Below are positions 33,501 to 40,726 of a stretch of DNA of 64,000 nt, piece after piece. Where the stretch lies: positions 62,001 to 126,000 of the forward strand of contig JAKSRI010000001.1 in the NCBI GenBank assembly GCA_024403695.1. Direction: 5' to 3'. The notes beneath the pieces are model-generated. The model searched no databases. It saw only the letters and a list, made by a program, of their open reading frames with translations, and was not told the DNA's origin. Source of the stretch: Saccharofermentans sp. Its GTDB lineage: Bacteria > Bacillota > Clostridia > Saccharofermentanales > Saccharofermentanaceae. The translations under genes and the position numbers were made by a program. Every line of letters starts with the position of its first letter. Within the stretch, counting starts at the first letter, position 1.

Positions 33501-34061
33501 TATAAGGAAGTATCTGAGCGTTATGAGTTTATGAACGAGCAGCGTAACGATATCGTGGAGGCCAAGACTAACCTCGAGAAGGTTATTGCAGATCTCGTTA
33601 ATGAGATGAAGGAGCAGTTTATCGCTCAGTTCACTATTATAAATGAGAACTTTAAGACAGTATTTAACGATCTCTTTAACGGTGGTTCCGCAGAGATTGT
33701 ACTTGATAACGAAGAGGACGTGCTTAATTGTAATATCGAGATTAAGGCACAGCCTCCTGGAAAGAAACTTCAGAGTTTGACACTGCTCTCTGGTGGTGAG
33801 CGTTGCCTTACAGCTATCGCACTTCTTTTCGCCATCTTGCAACTCAAGCCATCTCCATTCGTTATCCTCGATGAGGTTGAGGCCGCACTCGATGACGTTA
33901 ACGTAACACGTTATGCCGATTTCGTTAACCGTTACACAGCGCGCTCCCAGTTCATCGTGGTAACACACCGTAAGGGTACTATGGAGGCCTGTGACAGAAT
34001 GTATGGTGTAACCATGCAGGAGAGAGGTATCTCAAAGATTCTTTCCATGCGCATTCAGTAA
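30501..34061 (+). CDS. smc: Chromosome partition protein SMC
   Basis: 1186 aa, normal length. Head ATPase Walker A GPNGSGKSNVTDAIRW is at about 32-47. Two long coiled-coil arms (about 165-500 and 670-1010) flank a hinge (about 510-660) containing VGDLISTNKKYETAIEIALG and GGSLTGGS. The C-terminal signature LLSGGERCLTAIALLFAI and Walker B PFVILDEVEAALDD complete the head. It works with ScpA and ScpB in chromosome condensation and segregation. The transcript may begin at the AUG because an extended -10 lies 7 nt upstream. Apparent long frames on the other strand here are coiled-coil codon shadows. ftsY follows 12 nt later. Confidence 0.97.
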   Translation: MYLKKLELQGFKSFPEYTLIEFSQGMTAVVGPNGSGKSNVTDAIRWVLGEQSVKSLRGGKMEDVIFNGTQSRKAMNYAEVSITLDNSDHFVDVEYEEIQITRRLYRSGESEYQINHVNCRLKDIVRMFLDTGLGKDGYSIVGQGRVDEILSTKSEDRRRVIEEASGIVKYKVSKDEAERKLNSTEQNLLRIDDVLNELGDRIGPLKEQAEKASAYHKAYESLKEKDIALLCRRITDANNAMGDSASVKEKLEDEIRTQEDRFIALRENNTELTNKSEQLEITIEDKRQELSDVTEELHDINSDIKINDERIKQLEDRIAASKENEASINEDIAKLKDDYKKHIDNSDELLIKADEYKKQAEKLSEERDAVVEEFRSSEQSQNDIRKNIDDKTSELMTTRERINSSEAKIKALEDRIKEISESKKVSSEFRVELDEKLAKADEAWHAMMEQEAAVTSDINTRKEALKDLKNKEAELLKSFEQDNRVFLSEQARLKTLTDLESRKEGYQEAVRRLLNQADTDSSIDRAIVGVVGDLISTNKKYETAIEIALGAGIHNVVTNTEKEAAYLISVLKERRLGRVTFLPIENIKPRNIDRDVKATASMMKGYIGIASDLVDCGKNISDIISNLLGKIIVVDNMDNARAIASKTSHSVKVITLEGDTINPGGSLTGGSIRKDSAGILGRGREIEDIKKKIEQTEERLAKIEDERQEIDEKTGNLEREIAQLGEQLKFFELERVKAESEYRNTEERVKEMANSIATSEDSLHEISEEKLRLEDDLEELLLISKETEGELADFREDIEKNSNISREFNERIDKLRDAISEAQTASERILAERNGVLNLASHIKEQLSSHEANINDIKASIEEDTAAIDELKKGNSDRDEALKSLKTQYGVLSTKISELNAEKAEVEKELSGFVNRITDINSTLNNLREKLNSLVNKYEKYINDIDFSKNRLWEDYETTYDNANGKYPEIENITETSKEIASLKSKIKNLGPVNLNSIDEYKEVSERYEFMNEQRNDIVEAKTNLEKVIADLVNEMKEQFIAQFTIINENFKTVFNDLFNGGSAEIVLDNEEDVLNCNIEIKAQPPGKKLQSLTLLSGGERCLTAIALLFAILQLKPSPFVILDEVEAALDDVNVTRYADFVNRYTARSQFIVVTHRKGTMEACDRMYGVTMQERGISKILSMRIQ

Positions 34062-34073
34062 AGGGGTAAATAC

Positions 34074-34991
34074 ATGGGTATTTTTGATTCATTTCGTAAG
34101 GGCTTAGAGAAGACACGTAACTTCTGGTCAAGTGAGTGGAAAAAGACAAAGGCCGCACACGGTAGGTTTGACGAGGACATGATCGACGATTTCGAGGAGA
34201 TTATGGTGCGCGCGGACTGTGGTGTGGCAGCAAGTGAAGAGATTATCGCTTGCATCCGCGATTATATTCGTAAGACAGGTGACGACTCACACGACGGCGT
34301 TATGGTTGTGGTTAAGCAGAAGATGCTCGAAATTCTGGGCGAGAAGACAGTTATCGACATTCAGCCAGGCAAGCTTAACATTATCCTTATGGTCGGCGTT
34401 AACGGTACTGGTAAGACAACAACAGCCGGTAAGCTCGCATCTCGCTTTAAGGCTGAGGGCAAGAAGGTTATCATGTGCGCTGCTGATACTTTCCGTGCGG
34501 CAGCTGTAGATCAGCTTAAGAGCTGGGGTGAGAAGACTTCTACTGCAGTTATCTCTCAGGGTGAGGGCGCTGATCCTGCAGCGGTAGTTTTTGATGGTGT
34601 CCAGGCGGCGAAAGCGCGTAAGGCAGACGTTCTCATCGTCGACACAGCGGGCCGTCTCCATAACAAGAAGAACCTCATGGATGAGCTCGCTAAGATCAAC
34701 CGAATCATCGCTCGTGAGGCTGCTGATGCAAATGTTAAGTCAATGCTCATTATCGATGCTACTACAGGTCAGAATGCAGTTCTTCAGACTGAGGCATTCT
34801 CTGAGGCAGTTAATCTCGATTATCTTGGAATTACAAAGCTCGATGGTTCTGCTAAGGGTGGTGCTGCCATCGCTGTAGCATACACAGCAAAGGTTCCGAT
34901 CGTTCTTGCCGGACTTGGAGAGGGTGTAGATGATCTTATGGACTTTGATCCAGAAGCTTTTGTTACATCACTTATTGACTCAGAATCTTGA
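34074..34991 (+). CDS. ftsY: Signal recognition particle receptor FtsY
   Basis: 305 aa. The SRP receptor GTPase that docks ribosome-nascent chain complexes at the membrane. It consists of the N and G domains with no long acidic A domain, as usual for Firmicutes. G motifs are VGVNGTGKTTTAGKLA (G1), CAADTFRAAAVDQL (G2/insertion box), IVDTAGRLHNKKNLM (G3), ITKLDGSAKGGAAI (G4 with TKLD), and GLGEGVDDLMDF near the end. The N-terminal basic helix probably contacts lipid. It follows smc after 12 nt with AAGGGG, consistent with co-transcription and with the common rnc-smc-ftsY order. Confidence 0.96.
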   Translation: MGIFDSFRKGLEKTRNFWSSEWKKTKAAHGRFDEDMIDDFEEIMVRADCGVAASEEIIACIRDYIRKTGDDSHDGVMVVVKQKMLEILGEKTVIDIQPGKLNIILMVGVNGTGKTTTAGKLASRFKAEGKKVIMCAADTFRAAAVDQLKSWGEKTSTAVISQGEGADPAAVVFDGVQAAKARKADVLIVDTAGRLHNKKNLMDELAKINRIIAREAADANVKSMLIIDATTGQNAVLQTEAFSEAVNLDYLGITKLDGSAKGGAAIAVAYTAKVPIVLAGLGEGVDDLMDFDPEAFVTSLIDSES

Positions 34992-35088
34992 GTGTGTTAT
35001 ATTTCTTGAGTTGCCGTAACACAGAAATAGGGCTTGTCCGCCTTTTCTTTGTTACCGGTGTATATTTTATAAACGGAGGACAGTAAAA

Positions 35089-35352
35089 ATGGCTACAATT
35101 GACAAGGCTGCTATCATCAAGGAGTACGGTCTCAAAGAGGGTGACACAGGATCCCCAGAGGTTCAGATTGCTCTTCTTTCTGCAAGAATTTCTCACCTCA
35201 CAGAGCACCTCAAGACTCACAAGGGTGATCACCACTCACGTCGTGGTCTTCTCATGATGGTTGGTAAGAGAAGAGGTCTCCTCGATTATCTCGCAAAGAT
35301 CGATATCGAGAGATACAGAGCTATCATCGCAAAGCTCGGAATCAGAAAGTAA
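35089..35352 (+). CDS. rpsO: 30S ribosomal protein S15
   Basis: 87 aa. It binds the central domain of 16S rRNA. The family signature is visible: [51 protein letters not shown], quoted here in parts as [20 protein letters not shown] and [10 protein letters not shown] 97-nt gap separates it from ftsY. The gap holds a 7-bp inverted repeat (TGTGTTA at 34993 with TAACACA at 35017), and S15 autoregulates through its leader in several bacteria, but I cannot identify a specific S15-binding structure here. GGAGGA precedes the ATG and a terminator follows. Confidence 0.97.
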   Translation: MATIDKAAIIKEYGLKEGDTGSPEVQIALLSARISHLTEHLKTHKGDHHSRRGLLMMVGKRRGLLDYLAKIDIERYRAIIAKLGIRK

Positions 35353-35376
35353 TTTTTACTTACTTAGAACACAAGC

Positions 35377-35407
35377 AAGGTCGCTTCATTTTGAGGCGAC
35401 CTTTTTG
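35377..35407 (+). terminator. Rho-independent terminator after rpsO
   Basis: AAGGTCGC pairs with GCGACCTT around an 11-nt loop, with five T following. Confidence 0.92.
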
Positions 35408-35446
35408 TTTATATGGAGATTGTATATTTTGCAAAGGAGTATTCCT

Positions 35447-37363
35447 ATGAAAGATGGTTTTATACGTGTTGCATCCTGTACACCAAAGATGAGAATCACA
35501 GATATCGACTATAACTGCGATAACATAATTTCTTCAATTAAAACTGCGTGTGATAACAAGACTTCGCTTATCGTTTTCCCTGAATTATCTATTACAGGTT
35601 ATACCTGTGGGGATTTATTTCTGCAGAAAGCATTTCTTGATAAAGCATTTGAGGGCCTTTATCGAATTGCAGACGAGACGGCTGACCTTAATATTGTTGC
35701 TATAGTTGGTCTGCCCTATGTAAATAATGAAAAACTCTATAATGTTGGAGCTGTAATCTGTAAAGGTGATATTCTTGGCTTCGTTCCAAAGAGATTTATT
35801 CCGAATTATTCTGAGTTTTATGAATTAAGACATTTTACGCCTTACGAGGGACTTATAGAGACAGTTGATGGTACCCCTTTTGGTAACATGATTTTCGTGA
35901 ATGAGAATTATCCTGAGTTTTCATTTGCTGTCGAAATTTGTGAGGACCTGTGGGTTCCTAATCCTCCATCTATTGGTTATGCACTTAACGGTGCCATGAT
36001 TAACTGTAATCTTTCTGCTTCAGATGAAGTAATTGGAAAAGGACAGTATCGTCGTAATCTTGTTACTATGCAAAGTGCCAGAACTGTTGGTGCGTACATT
36101 TATACAGACTGCGGTTTTGGCGAGTCAACCCAGGATATGGTATTTGCTGGCCACGACCTTATTGCCGAAAATGGCTCTTTACTTGCAGAGAGTAAGAAGT
36201 TCACTGACGCCACAATTATCTATGCTGATATTGATCTTCAAAAGCTTACTCATGAGAGAAGACGAATGAATACTTTCGAGGGAAGTAGCGATATTAAGAA
36301 GGTTTATTTTAATACCTTGCCTGAGCAGGAACTAAAGCTTATGCGCAAGTTCTATAAGCACCCTTTCGTACCAGCTAGTAAAGACGACCTCGCCGACAGA
36401 TGTGAAGAGATTCTTACTATGCAGGCACTTGGTCTTGCTACACGCCTTAAGCACATAAACTGTTCGAAAGCAGTAATAGGTCTATCTGGTGGCCTCGATT
36501 CCACTCTGGCTCTTATTGTTACTGTTCATGCATTTGGTATGCTTGAGCTTGATAGAAAAGGCATCATTTGTGTTACTATGCCTTGCTTTGGTACCACATC
36601 CAGAACCAAAAACAACTCCATAAGCCTTGCCCAGGCTTACGGCACTACACTTAAGGAAGTTAATATAGCTGATGCGGTTAATATACACTTTCGAGATATT
36701 GGCCATGATGCTGATGTTCACGACGTGACTTACGAGAACTGCCAGGCTCGCGAAAGGACGCAGGTAATTATGGACATCGCTAATCAGTGTGGTGGTATCG
36801 TGGTGGGCACAGGTGATTTGTCAGAGCTGGCACTTGGTTGGGCGACATATAACGGCGATCATATGTCCATGTATGGAGTAAACACTTCAATTCCTAAGAC
36901 TCTTGTAAGACATCTGGTTTCGTTCGAGGCGGAGCGAACTTCTGGTAGTGACCCAGAACTCTCTAAAGTGCTTACGGATGTGGTTAATACCCCAGTATCT
37001 CCTGAGCTACTGCCACCGACTGCAGATGGCCAGATTTCTCAGAAAACCGAAGACCTGGTTGGCCCTTATGAGCTACACGATTTTTTTCTTTATTATTTCC
37101 TTCGTCTTGGTTTCACACCGTCCAAAATCTTCCGCATTGCCAAGATTGCTTTCGATGGTCTCTATGACACCGCGACTATCTACAAGTGGGAGGAAACTTT
37201 TATTAAGCGTTTCTTTGCACAGCAGTTCAAACGCTCCTGCTTACCGGACGGCCCTAAAGTGGGTACGGTTACTTTGTCCCCAAGAGGTGACTGGCGAATG
37301 CCATCCGACTCCACTGCAAAAGTCTGGCTTCAGGATCTGGAGATGACTAACATTGTTAATTGA
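35447..37363 (+). CDS. nadE: Glutamine-dependent NAD+ synthetase
   Basis: 638 aa. The N-terminal nitrilase-type glutaminase domain (about 1-275) has the Glu in IVFPELSITGYTCGD, the Lys in VPKRFIPNYSEFYE and the nucleophile Cys in AVEICEDLW. The C-terminal ATP-dependent synthetase domain has the PP-loop IGLSGGLDSTLAL near 345 and GTGDLSELALGWATYNGDHMS. It makes NAD from deamido-NAD with ammonia channelled from glutamine. The start is the ATG 5 nt after AAAGGAGT; the much longer frame upstream runs through rpsO. A nicotinamidase-like gene lies close downstream, pointing to NAD salvage. Confidence 0.96.
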   Translation: MKDGFIRVASCTPKMRITDIDYNCDNIISSIKTACDNKTSLIVFPELSITGYTCGDLFLQKAFLDKAFEGLYRIADETADLNIVAIVGLPYVNNEKLYNVGAVICKGDILGFVPKRFIPNYSEFYELRHFTPYEGLIETVDGTPFGNMIFVNENYPEFSFAVEICEDLWVPNPPSIGYALNGAMINCNLSASDEVIGKGQYRRNLVTMQSARTVGAYIYTDCGFGESTQDMVFAGHDLIAENGSLLAESKKFTDATIIYADIDLQKLTHERRRMNTFEGSSDIKKVYFNTLPEQELKLMRKFYKHPFVPASKDDLADRCEEILTMQALGLATRLKHINCSKAVIGLSGGLDSTLALIVTVHAFGMLELDRKGIICVTMPCFGTTSRTKNNSISLAQAYGTTLKEVNIADAVNIHFRDIGHDADVHDVTYENCQARERTQVIMDIANQCGGIVVGTGDLSELALGWATYNGDHMSMYGVNTSIPKTLVRHLVSFEAERTSGSDPELSKVLTDVVNTPVSPELLPPTADGQISQKTEDLVGPYELHDFFLYYFLRLGFTPSKIFRIAKIAFDGLYDTATIYKWEETFIKRFFAQQFKRSCLPDGPKVGTVTLSPRGDWRMPSDSTAKVWLQDLEMTNIVN

Positions 37364-37368
37364 TATTA

Positions 37369-37377
37369 TGATATAAT
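37369..37377 (+). promoter_or_regulatory. Extended -10 promoter
   Basis: TGATATAAT is a TGn extended -10 located 6 nt after the nadE stop. The expected leader to the small membrane-protein gene is about 30 nt. Confidence 0.55.
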
Positions 37378-37414
37378 TTTAAGGCATGGGCAAAGTAAAT
37401 AAGGAGTTTTTAGT

Positions 37415-37735
37415 ATGGGCAGCTATTGGTACATATATCTGATAGTTTTTTGGCTTTGTATTATTCTGCCTATGGTTACCAGAAGAAAGACACTTCGCCG
37501 CATTAGACGCAATCAAAGAAGAAGAGAGAGGTCATCCGTTATGATTCCAGCAGAATTTATTAATCAGTATATTGGTAAGACAGTAACAGTTTTTTCTGAG
37601 GGTGCATTATCTGGTTCACATGTTGAGATTGTCGACGTTAAGGATAATTGGATTAAGGGAAAGTATAAGAATCAGGAATACTTGTTTAATCTTGATATGG
37701 TAAGTTCTATTCATTACGTTGAACCTAAGAAATAA
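37415..37735 (+). CDS. Small membrane-anchored protein of unknown function
   Basis: 106 aa. One N-terminal helix (YIYLIVFWLCIILPMV) is followed by a very basic stretch (RRKTLRRIRRNQRRRERS) and a cytoplasmic beta-rich domain of about 60 residues (IGKTVTVFSEGALSGSHVEIVDVKDNWIKGKYKN) with an SH3- or Sm-like look. The topology places the basic domain inside the cell, where it might bind nucleic acid or lipid head groups. No family is recognised. It has its own promoter and AAGGAG site and is followed directly by the isochorismatase-family gene. Confidence 0.7.
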   Translation: MGSYWYIYLIVFWLCIILPMVTRRKTLRRIRRNQRRRERSSVMIPAEFINQYIGKTVTVFSEGALSGSHVEIVDVKDNWIKGKYKNQEYLFNLDMVSSIHYVEPKK

Positions 37736-37745
37736 GGAGCATAAT

Positions 37746-38255
37746 ATGAGCAAGCTTTTGATCGTAATTGATATGCAGAATGATTTTATTGATGCAGCAC
37801 TTGGCACACCTGAGGCTGTAGCGATTGTTGACAATGTAGCTAAGAAAATTGCCGCTTATAAGGCAGCTGGTGATGCGGTTATTTTTACTCGTGATACTCA
37901 CCAGGAAAACTATATGGAGACTAACGAGGGCAAGCACCTTCCAGTTGTTCACTGTGTAGAGGGTACACCTGGTTGGGAGATTAGCGATAAGCTCGATACA
38001 GCTGGATGCACAATTATCAATAAGCCATCTTTTGGTTATACAGGCTGGGAGAGTGAGGAGCTTGATCAGTATGACGAGATTGAGCTGATTGGTCTTTGTA
38101 CAGATATCTGTGTAGCATCTAATGCTCTGATTATTAAGGCTTTATATCCAGAGATGAAGGTAACTCTTGATTCTTCATGTTGTGCAGGTGTAACTCCAGC
38201 ATCTCACGACGCAGCACTTACTACTATGAAGATGTGTCAGGTGGAAGTTTATTAA
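37746..38255 (+). CDS. Isochorismatase-family cysteine hydrolase (nicotinamidase-like)
   Basis: 169 aa. The catalytic triad of the family is present: Asp in VIDMQNDFID (about 9), Lys in INKPSFGY (about 90), and Cys in IGLCTDICVASNAL (about 121). The stretch DTHQENYMETNEGKHLPV followed by HCVEGTPGWEI resembles nicotinamidase PncA, which converts nicotinamide to nicotinate for NAD salvage. The nearby nadE supports that role, but related hydrolases share these motifs. The ATG follows AAGGAG; an upstream ATG inside the previous gene was rejected. A terminator follows. Confidence 0.82.
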   Translation: MSKLLIVIDMQNDFIDAALGTPEAVAIVDNVAKKIAAYKAAGDAVIFTRDTHQENYMETNEGKHLPVVHCVEGTPGWEISDKLDTAGCTIINKPSFGYTGWESEELDQYDEIELIGLCTDICVASNALIIKALYPEMKVTLDSSCCAGVTPASHDAALTTMKMCQVEVY

Positions 38256-38282
38256 TTAATTGTAATTTTTATGATATGAGAG

Positions 38283-38308
38283 CACTGGTCTATATGGCCA
38301 GTGTTTTT
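38283..38308 (+). terminator. Rho-independent terminator
   Basis: CACTGGTC pairs with GGCCAGTG around TATAT and is followed by five T. Confidence 0.9.
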
Positions 38309-38326
38309 ATATGCTCACTTCTATAT

Positions 38327-38463
38327 CTACCAAAAAATCGCTTTTTTCTACCCCAAAATAAAGATTTTGGTAGATGCATCGGTAGTTTAGAAGAATTTAC
38401 CACAATTTAGCTTTTTTCTACCAAAAATCACAAAAAATGGTAGATGCAATGGTAGCTTTTAAC
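38327..38463. repeat. Two tandem 70-bp repeats with CTACC/GGTAG arms
   Basis: Two units have an exact 70-bp period. GCTTTTTTCTACC is at 38340 and 38410, GGTAGATGCA at 38369 and 38439, and GGTAG at 38381 and 38451. Each unit carries inverted CTACC/GGTAG pairs. They fill most of the 320-bp gap before the carboxyltransferase operon, which has no gene. Confidence 0.75.
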
Positions 38464-38499
38464 ACAGCAATCAAACCTTGCCCAAAAATTCCCTCATAA

Positions 38500-38533
38500 A
38501 ATACTTTGACAATCAAAGTATTAGTGCTATGAT
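38500..38533 (+). promoter_or_regulatory. Promoter with overlapping FabT-like operator
   Basis: TTGACA (38506-38511) and TATGAT (38528-38533), spacer 16, have a TGC extension before the -10. A perfect 10-bp inverted repeat, AATACTTTGA-CAA-TCAAAGTATT (38500-38522), covers the -35, so a bound repressor would block the promoter. TTTGA..TCAAA is the core of MarR/FabT-type sites. Confidence 0.65.
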
Positions 38534-38575
38534 ATGTGAGTAACATAAGATAAATCTATAAATTTCGAGGTTTTT

Positions 38576-40126
38576 ATGGATAACAAATGGATTGAGAGAA
38601 TTGATGATTTGAATAAGCGCCGTGAGGATATCATGGCTGCTGGTGGTGAGGCTCGAGTTGCAAAGCAGCACTCTCAGGGTAAGCTCACAGCAAGAGAGAG
38701 AATGGAAGCTCTTTTTGATGATGATACTTTCGTAGAACTTAACGACATGATCACATCCAGAGCATCTGATTTCGGTATGGATAAGATGCGTAAGGCTGGT
38801 GATGGCGTTATTACAGGTTATGGTAAGATCCATGGCAGAACTGTTTTCGCATCCAGCCAGGATTTCACAGTAAATGGTGGTTCCCTTGGTGAGGCACACG
38901 CTAAGAAGATTTGCCTCGCAATGGATAAGGCCCTCGAGATGAAGGCCCCATTTATTTCCATGAATGACTCCGGTGGAGCTCGTATCCAGGAAGGTATTGA
39001 TTCTCTCGCAGGTTACGCAGAGATTTTCTACCGCAACACAATCTGTTCCGGTGTTATCCCACAGATCAGCGTTATCATGGGACCTTGCGCAGGTGGTGCT
39101 TGTTATTCTCCAGCAATTTGCGACTATATTTTCATGACACAGGAAAACGCACAGATGTATATCACAGGTCCTGCTGTTGTTAAGTCTGTAACTGGCGAGA
39201 CAATTACTGCTGGTGACCTTGGTGGTGCTGCAGTACACGCTGGTAAGAGCGGTGTTGCTCATTTCGTTTGCCAGGATGACCTTGACTGTCTTAATAATGT
39301 TCGCCGTCTTATCGGTTACTTGCCAGACAGCAACCTTGAGGCACCTGAGTATGTTGCCACAAGACCTGTTGATGGTTGTGAGGCTCTTGCTGATATCGTG
39401 CCATCTAACCCTAAGGCAGCCTATGACGTTCGTAACGTAATTAATTGTTTTGTTGACGCTGGCAGCTTCTTTGAGGTTCAGGCTGACTGGGCTAAGAACA
39501 TTGTTGTTGGTTTCTCACGTATTGATGGTGAGACTGTTGGTATCGTTGCTAACCAGAGTAACTGCATTGCAGGTTCACTTGAGATCAACGCTTCTGATAA
39601 GGCTGCTCGCTTCATCAGATTCTGTGACTGCTTTAACATTCCACTCGTAACTTTGGTTGACGTTCCTGCTTTTATGCCAGGTTCTAACCAGGAGCACAAC
39701 GGTATCATCCGTCACGGCGCGAAATTGCTTTCGGCTTTTGCTGAGGCTTCCGTGCCAAAGGTTTCCGTAATTATGCGAAAGGCATACGGCGGCGCTTACA
39801 TCGCCATGAACTCCAAGGGTATCGGCGCGGATGTGGTTTACGCATGGCCTATCGCCGAAATCGCAGTAATGGGTGCGTCCGGTGCGGTAGCAATCACAGG
39901 CCGTAAGGCAATCGAGGCTGCTGAGGACAAGGATGCAAAGCGTCAGGAGCTCATCGACGAGTATAACGACAAGTTCATGAATCCATATGTTGCAGCTGAG
40001 CGTGGATATGTTGACGAGGTAATTCACCCAGCTGAGACAAGAACTAAGATCGCACAGGCACTCGACATGCTTCGTAACAAGGAGCAGGAGAGACCATATA
40101 AGAAGCACGGAAATATTCCGCTTTAA
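38576..40126 (+). CDS. Acyl-CoA carboxyltransferase subunit (transcarboxylase 12S / MmdA-like)
   Basis: 516 aa. A crotonase-fold carboxyltransferase of the propionyl-CoA carboxylase beta / methylmalonyl-CoA decarboxylase alpha family. Motifs are KLTARERMEALFDDDTFVEL, the first oxyanion loop SGGARIQEG, MGPCAGGACYSPA, and the second oxyanion loop in IMRKAYGGAYIAMNSK followed by A.GAVAI. It moves CO2 between biotin and an acyl-CoA. Downstream lie a small subunit, a biotin carrier and a pyruvate/oxaloacetate-type carboxyltransferase, with no membrane decarboxylase beta subunit. That set equals the parts of propionibacterial transcarboxylase (12S, 1.3S, 5S). The acyl-CoA could be methylmalonyl- or malonyl-CoA; sequence reading does not decide. 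Confidence 0.88.
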   Translation: MDNKWIERIDDLNKRREDIMAAGGEARVAKQHSQGKLTARERMEALFDDDTFVELNDMITSRASDFGMDKMRKAGDGVITGYGKIHGRTVFASSQDFTVNGGSLGEAHAKKICLAMDKALEMKAPFISMNDSGGARIQEGIDSLAGYAEIFYRNTICSGVIPQISVIMGPCAGGACYSPAICDYIFMTQENAQMYITGPAVVKSVTGETITAGDLGGAAVHAGKSGVAHFVCQDDLDCLNNVRRLIGYLPDSNLEAPEYVATRPVDGCEALADIVPSNPKAAYDVRNVINCFVDAGSFFEVQADWAKNIVVGFSRIDGETVGIVANQSNCIAGSLEINASDKAARFIRFCDCFNIPLVTLVDVPAFMPGSNQEHNGIIRHGAKLLSAFAEASVPKVSVIMRKAYGGAYIAMNSKGIGADVVYAWPIAEIAVMGASGAVAITGRKAIEAAEDKDAKRQELIDEYNDKFMNPYVAAERGYVDEVIHPAETRTKIAQALDMLRNKEQERPYKKHGNIPL

Positions 40127-40136
40127 TGAGGTGAAT

Positions 40137-40325
40137 ATGGAAGAGATTACAAAAGAAGAAATCATCGCTATGGCAGTTGCCTGCATAGCAGAAGAGACAG
40201 GAACAGAGGCCAAGGACCTTCGTGTGACTTCATTCAGAGAAGTTCAGATGTCACCTTTGGCGCAGTACGTATCAGACAACAACATTTGCTATAAGAAATA
40301 CACATTGGAGGACGAGTTAGCATGA
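40137..40325 (+). CDS. Small carboxylase-associated subunit (OadG/MmdD tail-like)
   Basis: 62 aa. The sequence EEIIAMAVACIAEETGTEAKDLRVTSFREV resembles the soluble C-terminal helix-strand segment that ends the gamma/delta subunits of Na+ oxaloacetate and methylmalonyl-CoA decarboxylases, but the membrane helix of those subunits is absent. It probably helps assemble the complex. The ATG lies just behind GAGGTG; an in-frame GTG 6 nt upstream would overlap the ribosome binding site. The stop codon overlaps the biotin carrier start (ATGA). Confidence 0.55.
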   Translation: MEEITKEEIIAMAVACIAEETGTEAKDLRVTSFREVQMSPLAQYVSDNNICYKKYTLEDELA

Positions 40326-40711
40326 GTAAGTACAGAATTACATTAAACGGTAAGACATATGAGATGGATGTTGAGGCTATGGATGGTTCTATCCCAGCTT
40401 CTCCAAAGGCAGCACCAAAGGCTGTAGCTGCTGCACCTAAGGCAGCACCTGCTCCTGTTGCATCTGCTCCTGCAGCTCCAGTTGCATCTTCTTCAGCAGC
40501 TGGCGCAGTTAACAGCCCAATGCCAGGAACAATCCTTCGTGTTAATAAGAACGTTGGTGACACAGTAGCAGCTGGTGAGGCTGTTGTTGTACTCGAGGCA
40601 ATGAAGATGGAGAACGATATTCCAGCTGGTAAGGCAGGCGTAATCAAGTCTATCGCAGTAGCTCAGGGTCAGGCTGTAGCTGCTGGCGAGTTCCTTTTTG
40701 AGGTAGAGTAA
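40322..40711 (+). CDS. Biotin carboxyl carrier protein (1.3S-like)
   Basis: 129 aa. A short N-terminal strand region (YRITLNGKTYEMDVE) is followed by a flexible Ala/Pro/Lys linker (about 25-60) and a biotinyl domain (about 62-129) with VLEAMKMEND, in which the Lys between the two Met is biotinylated. The swinging domain carries CO2 between the two carboxyltransferases encoded on either side. The length matches the 1.3S subunit of transcarboxylase. Translation is coupled to the small subunit by a 4-nt overlap. Confidence 0.95.
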   Translation: MSKYRITLNGKTYEMDVEAMDGSIPASPKAAPKAVAAAPKAAPAPVASAPAAPVASSSAAGAVNSPMPGTILRVNKNVGDTVAAGEAVVVLEAMKMENDIPAGKAGVIKSIAVAQGQAVAAGEFLFEVE

Positions 40712-40726
40712 TCGAGGTTTGTCACT

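Noticed and set aside
34993..35023. Terminator between ftsY and rpsO
   Set aside because: The 7-bp stem has a 17-nt loop and no T run.
38566..38580. Leaderless start for the carboxyltransferase gene
   Set aside because: A good promoter with TATGAT at 38528 leaves a leader of about 35 nt, and TCGAGG is a weak ribosome binding site.
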